A stretch of DNA of 51,571 nucleotides from Nonomuraea ceibae (lineage in GTDB: Bacteria; Actinomycetota; Actinomycetes; Streptosporangiales; Streptosporangiaceae): assembly GCF_019396325.1 (NCBI RefSeq), contig NZ_JAHKRO010000071.1, forward strand, positions 1-51,571. Reading direction: 5' to 3'. The position numbers and the translations under genes are program-made. The notes beneath the pieces are model-generated. The model searched no databases. It saw only the letters and a list, made by a program, of their open reading frames with translations, and was not told the origin of the DNA. Below, one piece after another: positions 16,061 to 24,330 of the stretch (position 1 is the stretch's first letter; each line of letters starts with the position of its first letter).

Positions 16061-17725
16061 CTACAGCTCCTTGAGGTAGGTCGCGATCGACTCCTGGGCG
16101 GCCTCGCGCAGGTGGCCGTGCACGATCGCGTTGGCCTCGCGGTCGGTGCGCACCTCCACCACCCTCGGCCCCTGCCCGCGCAGCGCCTTCGGCAGCTCCG
16201 AGATGTCCTGCACCAGCGTGTACGGGGTCCCGGTCGCGGCCGTCACGTAGCCGAGGTCCACCCCGTGCGGCGTGCCGAACACCCGCTCGAACGGGTCGCG
16301 CACCGCCGCCTGCGGCAGCAGCGAGAAGATGCCGCCCCCGTCGTTGTTGACCACCACCAGGCACAGGTCAGGCCGGGGCTCGCGCGGCCCGAGGATCAGC
16401 CCGTTCTGGTCGTGCAGGAACGACAGGTCGCCGAGCAGCGCGTAGGAGGGCCCGTTGTGGGCCAGCGCCGCGCCCATCGCCGACGAGACCAGCCCGTCGA
16501 TGCCGGAGGCGCCCCGGTTGGCCAGCACCCTGATGCCGCGCCTGGGCCGCATCGCCTGGTCCAGGTCGCGGATCGGCATGGAGGACCCGCAGAACAGCAG
16601 CGACCCGTTGGGCAGCCCGTCCGCCAGGTCGCGGGCCAGCCGGGGCTCGCTCAGCCCGGAGCCGTCGAGCACGTCGTCGAGCGCCGTGCGCGCCGCCTGG
16701 TCGGCCTGCCGCCAGGCGTGCAGCCAGCTGTCGTCGCCGGCCGCGACCGGGATCTCCACCGCCTGCGCCACCTGCGTGGCCGAGCGGGTGGGGTCGGGCC
16801 AGCGGTCGAGGCCGGGCGAGACCACGATGTGCTCCTCGGCCCGCTTCAGCCACGACAGCAGCGGCCGGGACAGGCCGGGCCGGCCGAGCGTGACGACCAC
16901 GTCGGGCCGATGGGAGTCGGCGAACTCGGGCATGCCGAGCAGGTAGTGGTAGGTGGAGATGGCGTGGTCGCCATAGCGTCCGCCGCCGTTGGGCTCCGAC
17001 AGCACCGGCCAGCCGGCCATCCCGGCCGCCGCCACGTAGCGGCGCACGTTGGCCGCGCCGTCGCCGACCACGAGCACGCCGCGCCGGGTGGGCGCGATGT
17101 GCAGGGCGACGGGCGGCGGCGCCACGCGGGCGCGCACCCACGGCCCGGCCGCGCCGCCGTCGAGCGGCTCGCACCAGGAGTCGTCGCCGTCGGGGATCAG
17201 CGGCTCGCGGAACGGCAGGTTCAGGTGGACCGGCCCGGGGTCGGCCGGGCCCGCCGCCCGCTGGTAGGCACGGCAGGCCAGCGACCGCCAGTAGGCCACC
17301 TGGCCGGGCCGCTCCTCCGGCACGCCGACCTCGGCGAACCACCGGGTCGCGGTGCCGTACATCTTGAGCTGGTCGATGGTCTGGTTGGCGCCGGTGCCGC
17401 GCAGCTCCGGCGGGCGGTCGGCGGTGAGCACGAGCAGCGGCACGTTCGACTCGCTCGCCTCGATGACGGCGGGGTGGAAGTTGGCCGTGGCGGTGCCGGA
17501 CGAGCACAGCAGCGCGACGGGCCGCTCGGAGCGCCTGGCCAGGCCCAGCGCCAGGAACGAGGCCGAGCGCTCGTCGATGCGCACGTGCAGGCGCACGCGC
17601 GACTCGGCGTGCAGCGCGAGGGCGAGCGGGGCGGAGCGGGAGCCGGGCGCGATCACCACGTCGGTCAGGCCGCAGCGCACCAGCTCGTCGACCAGGACCG
17701 TGGCCAGCGCGGTAGCGGGGTTCAC
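16061..17725 (-). CDS. menD: 2-succinyl-5-enolpyruvyl-6-hydroxy-3-cyclohexene-1-carboxylate synthase
   Basis: MenD is a thiamine-diphosphate enzyme that joins isochorismate and 2-oxoglutarate in menaquinone synthesis. The 554-residue protein has the N-terminal NPATALATVLVDELVRCGL, APGSRSAPLALAL, RIDERSASFLALGLAR, SSGTATANFHPAVIEA segments, and C-terminal ThDP region ALLGDLSFLHDQNGL followed by VVVNNDGGGIFSLLP. GTG 17725 is the start, overlapping the menC stop as GTGA, and gives the canonical NPATA beginning. Length is normal. It forms an operon with menC. Confidence 0.97.
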   Translation of the reverse strand: MNPATALATVLVDELVRCGLTDVVIAPGSRSAPLALALHAESRVRLHVRIDERSASFLALGLARRSERPVALLCSSGTATANFHPAVIEASESNVPLLVLTADRPPELRGTGANQTIDQLKMYGTATRWFAEVGVPEERPGQVAYWRSLACRAYQRAAGPADPGPVHLNLPFREPLIPDGDDSWCEPLDGGAAGPWVRARVAPPPVALHIAPTRRGVLVVGDGAANVRRYVAAAGMAGWPVLSEPNGGGRYGDHAISTYHYLLGMPEFADSHRPDVVVTLGRPGLSRPLLSWLKRAEEHIVVSPGLDRWPDPTRSATQVAQAVEIPVAAGDDSWLHAWRQADQAARTALDDVLDGSGLSEPRLARDLADGLPNGSLLFCGSSMPIRDLDQAMRPRRGIRVLANRGASGIDGLVSSAMGAALAHNGPSYALLGDLSFLHDQNGLILGPREPRPDLCLVVVNNDGGGIFSLLPQAAVRDPFERVFGTPHGVDLGYVTAATGTPYTLVQDISELPKALRGQGPRVVEVRTDREANAIVHGHLREAAQESIATYLKEL

Positions 17726-18648
17726 AGTGACGCCTCCTGCATCCGGCGTAGCCACGACGGACAATCAATCTCAAAATCCGACAAATGCTCAAAACTTACA
17801 TCCGGGCGGCGTACGGGCAGCATCCCGCCCTCGGGGACGAGCGAATCGGCCACCACGTCGCCCGACAGCAGCGACATCGTGCCGAGCCCGCACGCGTACG
17901 GCAGCTCCGGCAGCGCCGCCGCCAGCGCCACGCCCGCGGCCAGCCCCACGGAGGTCTCCACGGCGCTCGACACCACCGCCGGCAGCCCGCACGCCTCCAC
18001 TACCCTCAGCGCCGCGCGCACGCCTCCCAGGGGCTGCACCTTGACGACCGCGATGTCGGCGGCCTCCGCCGCCCTGACCCGCAGCGGGTCCTCGGCGCGG
18101 CGGATCGACTCGTCGGCCGCGATCGGCACGTCGCAGGCCCGCCGCACGGCCGCCAGCTCCTCCAGCGTGGCGCACGGCTGCTCGGCGTACTCCAGCCCGA
18201 AGCGGTCGAGCTCCTTGAGCCGCCGCACGGCCTCGCCGACGTCCCAGGCGCCGTTGGCGTCGATCCGGACCCGCCCCGAGGGGCCGAGCGCGTCACGCAC
18301 GGCCTCCACCCGCGCCACGTCCGCCGAGAACGGCTGCCCCGGCTCGGCCACCTTGACCTTCGCGGTGCCGCAGCCGGAACGCCGGACGAGGTCGTGGGCC
18401 TGCTCCGGCCCGACCGCCGGCACGGTGGCGTTGACCGGGACCGCGTCGCGTACCGGCGCGGGCCAGCCGTCGAAGGCGGCCTCCCGCGCGCACGCGAGCC
18501 ACCGGGCGCACTCGCGCGGCCCGTACTCGGGGAACGGCGAGAACTCGCCCCACCCCGCCGGTCCGTGCAGCAGCACCCCTTCCCTGACGGTCTGTCCCCG
18601 GAACCTGGTGCGCATCGGAATCCGGAAGACCACGGGAGAACGCGTCAC
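17722..18648 (-). CDS. menC: o-Succinylbenzoate synthase
   Basis: MenC dehydrates SHCHC to o-succinylbenzoate. The 308-residue protein is an enolase-superfamily member: catalytic KVKV (K-x-K), metal-ligand DANGAW, EYAEQPC and ADES, then KVQPLGGV and SSAVETSVGLAAG. Start GTG 18648 is chosen for the GGGAGGG ribosome-binding site just upstream and the canonical first residues (SPVVFRIPMRTRFRG). It is divergent from menE with only a 48-bp gap. Confidence 0.96.
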   Translation of the reverse strand: MTRSPVVFRIPMRTRFRGQTVREGVLLHGPAGWGEFSPFPEYGPRECARWLACAREAAFDGWPAPVRDAVPVNATVPAVGPEQAHDLVRRSGCGTAKVKVAEPGQPFSADVARVEAVRDALGPSGRVRIDANGAWDVGEAVRRLKELDRFGLEYAEQPCATLEELAAVRRACDVPIAADESIRRAEDPLRVRAAEAADIAVVKVQPLGGVRAALRVVEACGLPAVVSSAVETSVGLAAGVALAAALPELPYACGLGTMSLLSGDVVADSLVPEGGMLPVRRPDVSFEHLSDFEIDCPSWLRRMQEASL

Positions 18649-18683
18649 GACCCTCCCTGCGCCGCTGCCCGATCTGACGCCAT

Positions 18684-18689
18684 TAACCT
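18684..18689 (+). promoter_or_regulatory. -10 element TAACCT of a leaderless-type menE promoter
   Basis: TAACCT fits the actinobacterial TANNNT -10 pattern and ends 7 nt before the menE ATG at 18697, the spacing expected when transcription starts at the start codon. There is no Shine-Dalgarno sequence before menE, which supports a leaderless mRNA. Confidence 0.5.
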
Positions 18690-18696
18690 TACGAGC

Positions 18697-19842
18697 ATGT
18701 GGAGGAACCCGTCGCATCCGGACCGCCCGCTGCACGCGGTCGCGCTGCCCGCCGGGCCGCGGCTGTTCGCGGCGGTCCGCGACGCGCTGTCCGGCGACGG
18801 CCCCGCGGTGCTGCCCCTGATCCCCGGCCAGGAGGCCGCCGCGGTCGAGGCGCTGCGCCCCACCCACGCGGGCGGCGCACGGCTCGCCGGCGGCGCCGGG
18901 GTGCCTGCCGGCGTGGCCGTGGTCATCGCCACCAGCGGCAGCACGGGGACCCCCAAGGGCGTGATGCTCTCCGCCGCCGCGCTGCGCGCCTCGGCGGCGG
19001 CCTCGCTGCGCCGCCTGGGCGCGTCCAGGGGCGAGCGGTGGCTGTGCTGCCTGCCCGTCTCCCACGTCTCCGGCCTCCAGGTGCTCGTCCGGTCGCTGCT
19101 GTGCGAGAGCGAGCCGATCCTGCACGAGCGCTTCGACCCGGTGGCGGTGCTGGAGTCGGGCGCCGACCACGTGTCGCTGGTGCCCACCCAGCTCCACCGG
19201 CTGGTCGAGATGCGGGCCGACCTGTCGGGGTTCCGCACCGTCCTGCTCGGCGGGGCCGCGCCCCGGCCGGGGCTGCTCGCCGAGGCGGCCGCGCTCGGCG
19301 CGCGGGTGGTGACGACGTACGGCATGAGCGAGACGAGCGGCGGGTGCGTGTACGACGGCGCGCCCCTCGACGGCGTGGACGTGCGGGTCGGCGAGGACGG
19401 GCGGATCGAGGTGTCCGGGCCGGTGCTGTTCTCCGGCTACCGGGGCCGTGCCGGGAGCCCGCTCGACGGGGGCTGGTTCGTCACCTCCGACCTGGGCGAG
19501 CTGGCGGACGGGCGGCTGCGCGTGCTGGGCCGGGCCGACGACGTCATCAACTCCGGCGGCGAGAAGGTGCCGGCCGCGTCCGTGGCCGCCGTCATCGGCG
19601 CCCATCCCGGAGTGGCCGACGTGGCCGTGGTGGGCCGCCCCGACCCCGAGTGGGGCGAGCTCGTGGTGGCCGCCGTCGTGCCCGCCGACCCCGCCGCGCC
19701 GCCGACGCTGGCCCAGTTGCGGGCCTACTGCGCCGACCGGCTGCCGCCGTACGCCGTGCCGCGTGACCTGCGGCTCCTGCCGAGCATGCCCCTGCTGGCG
19801 AACGGGAAGACCGACCTGATCCGCCTCAAGTCCGGAACCTGA
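18697..19842 (+). CDS. menE: o-Succinylbenzoate-CoA ligase
   Basis: MenE activates o-succinylbenzoate with ATP and CoA. The 381-residue protein is a compact ANL enzyme: P-loop-like TSGSTGTPKGVMLSA near residues 85-100, LPVSHVSGLQVLVRSL, TTYGMSETSGGCVYDG, DLGELADGRLRVLGRADD followed by VINSGGEKV, and catalytic-Lys tail LLANGKTDL. Shorter than generic acyl-CoA ligases, as usual for actinobacterial MenE. ATG 18697 is the only good start. Divergent from menC-menD; menB is not in the window. Confidence 0.94.
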   Translation: MWRNPSHPDRPLHAVALPAGPRLFAAVRDALSGDGPAVLPLIPGQEAAAVEALRPTHAGGARLAGGAGVPAGVAVVIATSGSTGTPKGVMLSAAALRASAAASLRRLGASRGERWLCCLPVSHVSGLQVLVRSLLCESEPILHERFDPVAVLESGADHVSLVPTQLHRLVEMRADLSGFRTVLLGGAAPRPGLLAEAAALGARVVTTYGMSETSGGCVYDGAPLDGVDVRVGEDGRIEVSGPVLFSGYRGRAGSPLDGGWFVTSDLGELADGRLRVLGRADDVINSGGEKVPAASVAAVIGAHPGVADVAVVGRPDPEWGELVVAAVVPADPAAPPTLAQLRAYCADRLPPYAVPRDLRLLPSMPLLANGKTDLIRLKSGT

Positions 19843-19888
19843 TGACTTGTGCGTGCGTCATAGTGGGGAAGAGACGGAGGGAGTGTTC

Positions 19889-20233
19889 ATGGACCAGACC
19901 CGCAAGATGTGGGCATCCGCGGTGGCCGTCGGCGTGATCGTCGCCGGTGGCGTCTCCGTCGCGGCGGCCGCCTCGGCGGGCAGGCTCGACCAGGCCAGGC
20001 AGACCCGGGCCGTGATCGAGAAGTCGGTGGTGCAGCCCGCGCAGCCCACCCCGTCCACATCTCCGACCGGGCTTCCCTCGGCGCGGCCCTCGGACGACGG
20101 TCTCGTGGTGACCAGCGAGGTCAACCCCGATCCCGACGAGGTCATCCGCTACTGGACGGACGATCGCCTGGAGGAGGCCAACCCGATGCCCATGCCGGAG
20201 GCCAGGCAGGGAGAGTTCGAGCTGGCCGAATAG
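19889..20233 (+). CDS. Small secreted or membrane-anchored protein
   Basis: The 114-residue protein has a single N-terminal hydrophobic segment (residues about 8-29: WASAVAVGVIVAGGVSVAAAA), a linker rich in Pro/Ser/Thr, and an acidic C-terminus (NPDPDEVIRYWTDDRLEEA). It may be a signal peptide or an anchor. Start ATG 19889 follows GGAGGGAG. I do not recognise a family. It lies upstream of the sigma-factor gene on the same strand but is separated by 152 bp with its own promoter candidate. Confidence 0.75.
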   Translation: MDQTRKMWASAVAVGVIVAGGVSVAAAASAGRLDQARQTRAVIEKSVVQPAQPTPSTSPTGLPSARPSDDGLVVTSEVNPDPDEVIRYWTDDRLEEANPMPMPEARQGEFELAE

Positions 20234-20270
20234 CGCCACCGGTCACCCTTTTGGGCGTTTTTCACCCCTC

Positions 20271-20296
20271 GGGAACAAATAGCGCGGATCGGCGTT
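20271..20296 (+). promoter_or_regulatory. ECF-type promoter candidate GGGAAC-N17-GTT
   Basis: GGGAAC at 20271-20276, a 17-nt spacer, and GTT at 20294-20296 match the GGAAC/GGAAT-N16-18-GTT pattern used by stress ECF sigma factors such as SigE and SigR. It is about 90 bp before the sigma-factor start codon. In Streptomyces one hrdB promoter is of this class. The match is by eye. Confidence 0.5.
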
Positions 20297-20385
20297 ATTG
20301 ATACTGGTGAGTCGTGCGGCCGGAGCCGGGCCGCCCCACCCAAAACGCCCAGAATCGCTTCCACTCCGTTGGAGGAGGTGTCCTC

Positions 20386-21699
20386 ATGCCCCGAACCGCC
20401 GTGGCGACCCCACCCGCAACCCTCGAGCAGCTGATTGACCGAGGGCGAGCCCAGGGTCACCTCTCTCTCGCGGACCTGCGTGACGCATTCGCCCACGCGG
20501 GCATCAGCCCCGCCGAGGGCAGGTCGATCCTGCGCGAGCTGACCGACGCCGGGGTGAGCCTGGCCGCCGGTGACGAGCCGCCTGCCAAGGCGCCCGCCCA
20601 GGCCCGGAAGACCGCCAGGAAGCCCGCCGCCAAGCGCTCCACCAGGAAGAAGGCTTCGAGTCCCGAGACTACCGACTCCGGGGCCGCCAACGCAAAAACC
20701 GGCGACGAGGACGTGCCCGACGAGCTGGTCCTGCAGGCCGAGGAGGCCGAGCTGGAGAGCGAGCCCCTCGACCTGGACGACAACCAGTCGGTCATGGGCG
20801 ACTCGGTGCACACCTACCTCAAGTCGATCGGCCGCCGCACGCTGCTCACCGCCGCGCAGGAGGTCGACCTGGCCCGCCGCATCGAGGCCGGGCTGTACGC
20901 CGAGTACAAGCTGGAGATCGGCGAGGACCTGTCCCCCGCCGCCCGCGACGACCTGCTCATGGTGGTCGAGGACGGCAAGGCCGCCAAGGACCACATGCTG
21001 GAGGCCAACCTCCGGCTGGTGGTGTCCGTGGCCAAGAAGTACACCGACCGCGGCATGTCCCTGCTGGACGTCGTCCAGGAGGGCAACCTGGGCCTCATCA
21101 GGGCCGTGGAGAAGTTCGACTACACCAAGGGCTTCAAGTTCTCCACCTACGCCATGTGGTGGATCCGGCAGGCCATCCAGCGCGGCTTCGCCGACTCCGC
21201 CCGCACCATCCGGCTGCCCGTGCACGTGCTGGAGATGCTCTCCAAGCTGTCGCGCATCGAGCGTGACATGCACCAGCGGCTGGGCCGCGAGCCCACGCCG
21301 GAGGAGCTGGCCGTCGAGCTGGACAAGACGCCCGACCAGATCGAGGAACTGCTGCGCACCAGCCGCCAGCCGATCTCGCTGAACGCGACCATCGGCGAGG
21401 ACGGCGAGACCACGATCGGCGACCTCATCGAGGACGTCGACTCGCCGGAGGCGTCGGAGATCGTCGACCGCCAGCTCCTGGGCGACCAGCTCCGGGGCGT
21501 GCTGCAGAACCTGTCGCCGCGCGAGGCCAAGATCATGGCGCTGCGGTTCGGCCTGGTGGACGGCAAGCCGCACACGCTCGACGAGATCGGCAAGCACATG
21601 GGCCTGACCCGGGAGCGCATCAGGCAGCTGGAGAAGGAGTCGCTGTCGAAGCTGCGCCACCCCAGCAACACGCGCCCGCTGCTCGACTGGGCCAGCTGA
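20386..21699 (+). CDS. RNA polymerase sigma factor, RpoD/HrdB/SigB group with region 1.1
   Basis: The 437-residue protein has an N-terminal region 1.1-like domain (LEQLIDRGRAQGHLSLADL and GISPAEGRSILRELTDAG), a Lys/Ala-rich linker, region 1.2 (DSVHTYLKSIGRRTLLTAAQ), region 2 (DVVQEGNLGLIRAVEKFDYT, then STYAMWWIRQAIQRG), region 3 and region 4.2 (TLDEIGKHMGLTRERIRQLE). The end (LRHPSNTRPLLDWAS) differs from the canonical principal factor end (LRHPSRSQVLRDYLD), so it may be an HrdB paralogue or SigB-like group 2 factor rather than the housekeeping one. ATG 20386 follows a perfect GGAGGAGG. Confidence 0.93.
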   Translation: MPRTAVATPPATLEQLIDRGRAQGHLSLADLRDAFAHAGISPAEGRSILRELTDAGVSLAAGDEPPAKAPAQARKTARKPAAKRSTRKKASSPETTDSGAANAKTGDEDVPDELVLQAEEAELESEPLDLDDNQSVMGDSVHTYLKSIGRRTLLTAAQEVDLARRIEAGLYAEYKLEIGEDLSPAARDDLLMVVEDGKAAKDHMLEANLRLVVSVAKKYTDRGMSLLDVVQEGNLGLIRAVEKFDYTKGFKFSTYAMWWIRQAIQRGFADSARTIRLPVHVLEMLSKLSRIERDMHQRLGREPTPEELAVELDKTPDQIEELLRTSRQPISLNATIGEDGETTIGDLIEDVDSPEASEIVDRQLLGDQLRGVLQNLSPREAKIMALRFGLVDGKPHTLDEIGKHMGLTRERIRQLEKESLSKLRHPSNTRPLLDWAS

Positions 21700-21716
21700 C
21701 CGGCCACCCACCAGGA

Positions 21717-21744
21717 AAAGCCCCGGCCACCCGGCCGGGGCTTT
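21717..21744. terminator. Strong hairpin terminator after the sigma-factor gene
   Basis: AAAGCCCCGGC and GCCGGGGCTTT form an 11-bp perfect stem around a short loop, with T residues on both sides. It lies 17 bp after the sigma-factor stop and just beyond the 3' end of the opposing gene at 21763, so it can stop transcription from both directions. Confidence 0.88.
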
Positions 21745-21762
21745 CTCATGTCTGCGGAAGCG

Positions 21763-22161
21763 TCAGCGGACGGCCGGGACCGGGCGGGGGACGCGCGGGA
21801 TGCCCCACATGCGGTTGTTCTCGCGCAGCGTGCGCAGCCGCTCCACCTCTGCGGTCCACATGGCCCCGGCCGGCGTCGCCTTGGCCTTGCGGCGGGCGAT
21901 CCGGTCGTCGTAGGCCTTGACGCCGAACGTCGCCCGCTGGCCCGCCTCGGCCGCGCGCAGCGCCTCGGTCAGCGCCTGGTCGAACGCGATCCCGGCGGCC
22001 ATCAGCTCGACGTCGTCGGCGTCGGCGGCCCGCAGGTCGCGCAGCGTGCTCTCGGCCTCACGGGCCTTGTCGAGCAGCGCGGGGTAGCTCTTGGAGATCT
22101 CCACATCCGCGTGGAAGCGGACCTCGGCCTCGCGGCTGACCCGCGGACGGAAAAACGCCAT
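21763..22161 (-). CDS. Conserved-looking hypothetical protein, helical
   Basis: The 132-residue protein is charged and mostly helical: FRPRVSREAEVRFHADVEIS, LLDKAREAESTLRDLRAADA, then an AAEAGQRATFGVKAYDDRIA segment, ending in a Pro/Arg-rich tail (WGIPRVPRPVPAVR). No signal peptide or membrane segment is seen. I do not recognise a named family. Start ATG 22161 has a purine-rich GAAGGGCAGAG upstream. Convergent with the sigma gene, divergent from a TetR gene. Confidence 0.75.
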   Translation of the reverse strand: MAFFRPRVSREAEVRFHADVEISKSYPALLDKAREAESTLRDLRAADADDVELMAAGIAFDQALTEALRAAEAGQRATFGVKAYDDRIARRKAKATPAGAMWTAEVERLRTLRENNRMWGIPRVPRPVPAVR

Positions 22162-22270
22162 CGAACTCTGCCCTTCACCACTGTCGTCAGCACTGTCGGC
22201 TCTTACCAGCGACAAGCGTACGCCGTCCGGCGCCACGCCCGGCAACCGGACGTCCCCCGGCCGGCGCCCT

Positions 22271-22281
22271 TTACATAGTAA
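22271..22281. promoter_or_regulatory. Inverted repeat TTACATAGTAA next to TetR start
   Basis: TTAC/GTAA arms flank a 3-bp centre immediately before the TetR gene. Such a site at the start codon is a typical autorepressor operator. Arms are short, so this is a candidate only. Confidence 0.35.
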
Positions 22282-22291
22282 GATGATCTCC

Positions 22292-22852
22292 ATGCCCGCC
22301 AAGCGACCACCCGTCCCCCTCTCGCGCGAGCGGATCATCGAGGCCGCGCTGCACATCGCCGACACCCAGGGCCTGCGCAGGCTCACCATGCGCCGCCTGG
22401 GCGACGCCCTGGAGGTCGAGGCGATGGCCATCTACCACCACCTGCCCCGCGGCAAGGAGGCGCTGATGGACGCGCTGGCCGAGCATGTCACCGCCGTCCA
22501 GGTGGAGCCCGCCGGCACCTGGCAGGAGACCGCCAGGGCGTGGTGCCGGGCCAGCCGGGAGGTTCTGCGCGACCATCCGGGCGTGCTGGCCCTGGCGCTC
22601 ACCAAGCCGCCCAAGGGCGGCACCGCCGTGGCGATCGGCGAGCAGATCTCCCAGCTCGCCGACGCGGGCCTGCCCGACGCGGCCGACGCCGTACGGTCGC
22701 TGCGGGCGTTCGTGTTCGGCAGCGTGGCGGTCGAGGTGCAGCAGTCGGGCTGGGCCGACCCCGAGGCGGACGAGTGGATCCGGCGCGACGAACGGGCCGA
22801 CGCCGACTTCGAACGCGGTCTCGACGCATTGCTCCGAGGCTTGGAAACGTAG
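22292..22852 (+). CDS. TetR family transcriptional regulator with TetR_C-type domain
   Basis: The 186-residue protein has the helix-turn-helix (RERIIEAALHIADTQGLRRL, TMRRLGDALEVEAMAIYHHL) and the larger C-terminal domain of the TetR_C type. ATG 22292 (Met-Pro-Ala-Lys-Arg) is used; ATG 22283, three codons upstream, is equally possible. No obvious target gene is adjacent except the divergent hypothetical at 21763-22161. Confidence 0.88.
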   Translation: MPAKRPPVPLSRERIIEAALHIADTQGLRRLTMRRLGDALEVEAMAIYHHLPRGKEALMDALAEHVTAVQVEPAGTWQETARAWCRASREVLRDHPGVLALALTKPPKGGTAVAIGEQISQLADAGLPDAADAVRSLRAFVFGSVAVEVQQSGWADPEADEWIRRDERADADFERGLDALLRGLET

Positions 22853-23050
22853 TGTGCGTGTCTCGCTTGGACCGTTATCCTGCATAAGGCACGCTGTGTC
22901 GAAGGTCACACGCCAAAGTGCATCCTCCTCCAACCGTCCTAACGGACTATGTCGGAACATGTGACATACGTCGCACACTTGCTGGAAACGAATACCCGAG
23001 CCGCTCCCGCCCCCACCGGGAGCCACCCACGAGATATCGGAGGCACGCCG

Positions 23051-23248
23051 ATGTGCCCGCACGACCCGGCCTGTCCGTCTGCCGAGGCGCCCGACCGCGA
23101 GGCCGCACGCACCCTGGCCTGGCACCCCGAGCAGGGGTGGAGCCTCCTCTGCAATGGCGTCGTCCTGTTCGAGGACACCGGGGAGCTCCTTCCTGGCGGC
23201 ACCGCCATCGCCCCGCACCGGCCCGAACCCATGGTCGGCGCGGCCTGA
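23051..23248 (+). CDS. DUF5999 family small protein
   Basis: The 65-residue protein reads MCPHDPACPSAEAPDREAAR at the start, continues HPEQGWSLLCNGVVLFEDTG, and ends near IAPHRPEP. This is the pattern of a small actinobacterial family (DUF5999) with three Cys and conserved His residues, which suggests metal binding. ATG 23051 is chosen because the conserved part begins exactly there; an in-frame upstream ATG at 22949 adds an unconserved-looking extension. CGGAGG lies upstream. Function unknown. Confidence 0.8.
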   Translation: MCPHDPACPSAEAPDREAARTLAWHPEQGWSLLCNGVVLFEDTGELLPGGTAIAPHRPEPMVGAA

Positions 23249-23270
23249 CCGCACGCTCCTCATGCGGCCA

Positions 23271-23289
23271 CCGGCCCCTCACGGGCCGG
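23271..23289. terminator. Hairpin between convergent genes
   Basis: CCGGCCC and GGGCCGG form a 7-bp stem with a 5-nt loop in the gap between the DUF5999 gene and the alpha/beta hydrolase. There is no T-tract, as is common for terminators in very GC-rich genomes. Confidence 0.45.
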
Positions 23290-23297
23290 GGCCCCGG

Positions 23298-23891
23298 CTA
23301 CCTCCAGTAGAGCTTCACCCAGTCGGCCACCACCTCACCCACCCGGGCGGGGTCCTTCTTCAGGTCGTGCCCCTCCCCGGGCAGCACCACCAGCCGCGCC
23401 GCGTCCGCCGCCTCCGGCACCCCGAACGGATCCCGGTCCCCGTTCACCACCAGCACGTCGACCCCGGCGCCCCGCAGCTCCTCCGCCCTGGAACGCTCCG
23501 GCCTGCCCGGCGGGTGCAACGGGAACGCCAGCGCCACCACCGCCGCCGCCCCCGCCGCCTTCGCGGTCCGGCACGCCACCCGCGCGCCGTTGCTCCGCCC
23601 GCCCTGCACCAGCGGCAGCTCCGGCCAGCGCGCCCGCAGCTCCCCCAGCACGGTCAGCCACGCCTCGTCCTGCCGCTCCGCCGACCCCGGCGCCCGCGCC
23701 CCCGCCACCCGGAACGCCTGCGTCACCCGGGCCACGTGCGCCCGCGCCCCCAGCGCCGCGTCCCGCACCGCCAGCAGGTCGGGCGCGTCGACTCCCCCGG
23801 CCGACCCGTGCGTCAGCACCAGCAGCACCCGGGCGCGCTCCGCCTCGTCGATCTCGACGCGCGCCGGGCCCCGCGCCGTCATGATCTCCAT
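23298..23891 (-). CDS. Alpha/beta hydrolase (dienelactone hydrolase / KANL3-Tex30-like)
   Basis: The 197-residue protein has a short alpha/beta-hydrolase core: LLVLTHGSAGGVDAPDLLAV near the start, nucleophile elbow GGRSNGAR, acid region VVNGDRDPFG, and histidine in LPGEGHDLKK. This is the compact DUF-type hydrolase group also called KANL3/Tex30. Start ATG 23891 is used; ATG 23882 is an alternative. Substrate unknown. Confidence 0.85.
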   Translation of the reverse strand: MEIMTARGPARVEIDEAERARVLLVLTHGSAGGVDAPDLLAVRDAALGARAHVARVTQAFRVAGARAPGSAERQDEAWLTVLGELRARWPELPLVQGGRSNGARVACRTAKAAGAAAVVALAFPLHPPGRPERSRAEELRGAGVDVLVVNGDRDPFGVPEAADAARLVVLPGEGHDLKKDPARVGEVVADWVKLYWR

Positions 23892-23964
23892 GGCAGCACC
23901 GTACCTGGGGATGAGGCGAAGATGGCTCTCAGGTCTGATGACGGCGCGCCGCCCGGAGTGCAGG

Positions 23965-24330
23965 ATGGCCAGCATGCGAGAGACGAGTCCCATGCGCGAA
24001 GATCTTCAGGCGACGCTCGACGCCCGCCGCGACCTCGGGCCCGAATACGAAGCCGCGCTGGTCGACTCGCTGGTCGAGCGCATCGACGCGACGATCGCCG
24101 CCCGCGTCGCCGCCGAGCTGCAGTATCAGGGCGTCGCCCCCCGCAAGCCGCCCAAGCAGAAGTCCAGCGGCACCGGCATCATCCCCGTCGCGCTGGGCTC
24201 GATGGGCATCGGCATCCCCCTGACGGCGATCGCGGCCGGCAGCGCGGGCATCGCGGGCCTGCTGATCACCTGGATCGCCATCGTCGTCATCAACGTCGCC
24301 GCCGCGGCGGCCATCATCCGCCGCCCCTGA
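23965..24330 (+). CDS. Small membrane protein
   Basis: The 121-residue protein has a soluble helical N-terminus (EDLQATLDARRDLGPEYEAA, DSLVERIDATIAARVAAELQ) and two C-terminal hydrophobic segments (IPVALGSMGIGIPLTAIAAG and IAGLLITWIAIVVINVAAAA). ATG 23965 is preferred for the GGAG 6 nt upstream; 23974 and 23992 are alternatives. This type of short actinobacterial membrane protein is common but I cannot name a function. Confidence 0.75.
   Translation: MASMRETSPMREDLQATLDARRDLGPEYEAALVDSLVERIDATIAARVAAELQYQGVAPRKPPKQKSSGTGIIPVALGSMGIGIPLTAIAAGSAGIAGLLITWIAIVVINVAAAAAIIRRP

Noticed and set aside
16112..18820. Long plus-strand open frame of about 900 codons across menD and menC
   Set aside because: Antisense to two clear enzymes, Arg/His/Pro-rich translation, no family features.
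22875..22887. Inverted repeat TTATCCTGCATAA upstream of the DUF5999 gene
   Set aside because: Arms are only 4 bp and the centre is asymmetric; too weak to list as an operator.
22949..23050. N-terminal extension of the DUF5999 protein
   Set aside because: The conserved family sequence begins at the internal Met at 23051 with a ribosome-binding site; the extension is unrelated.
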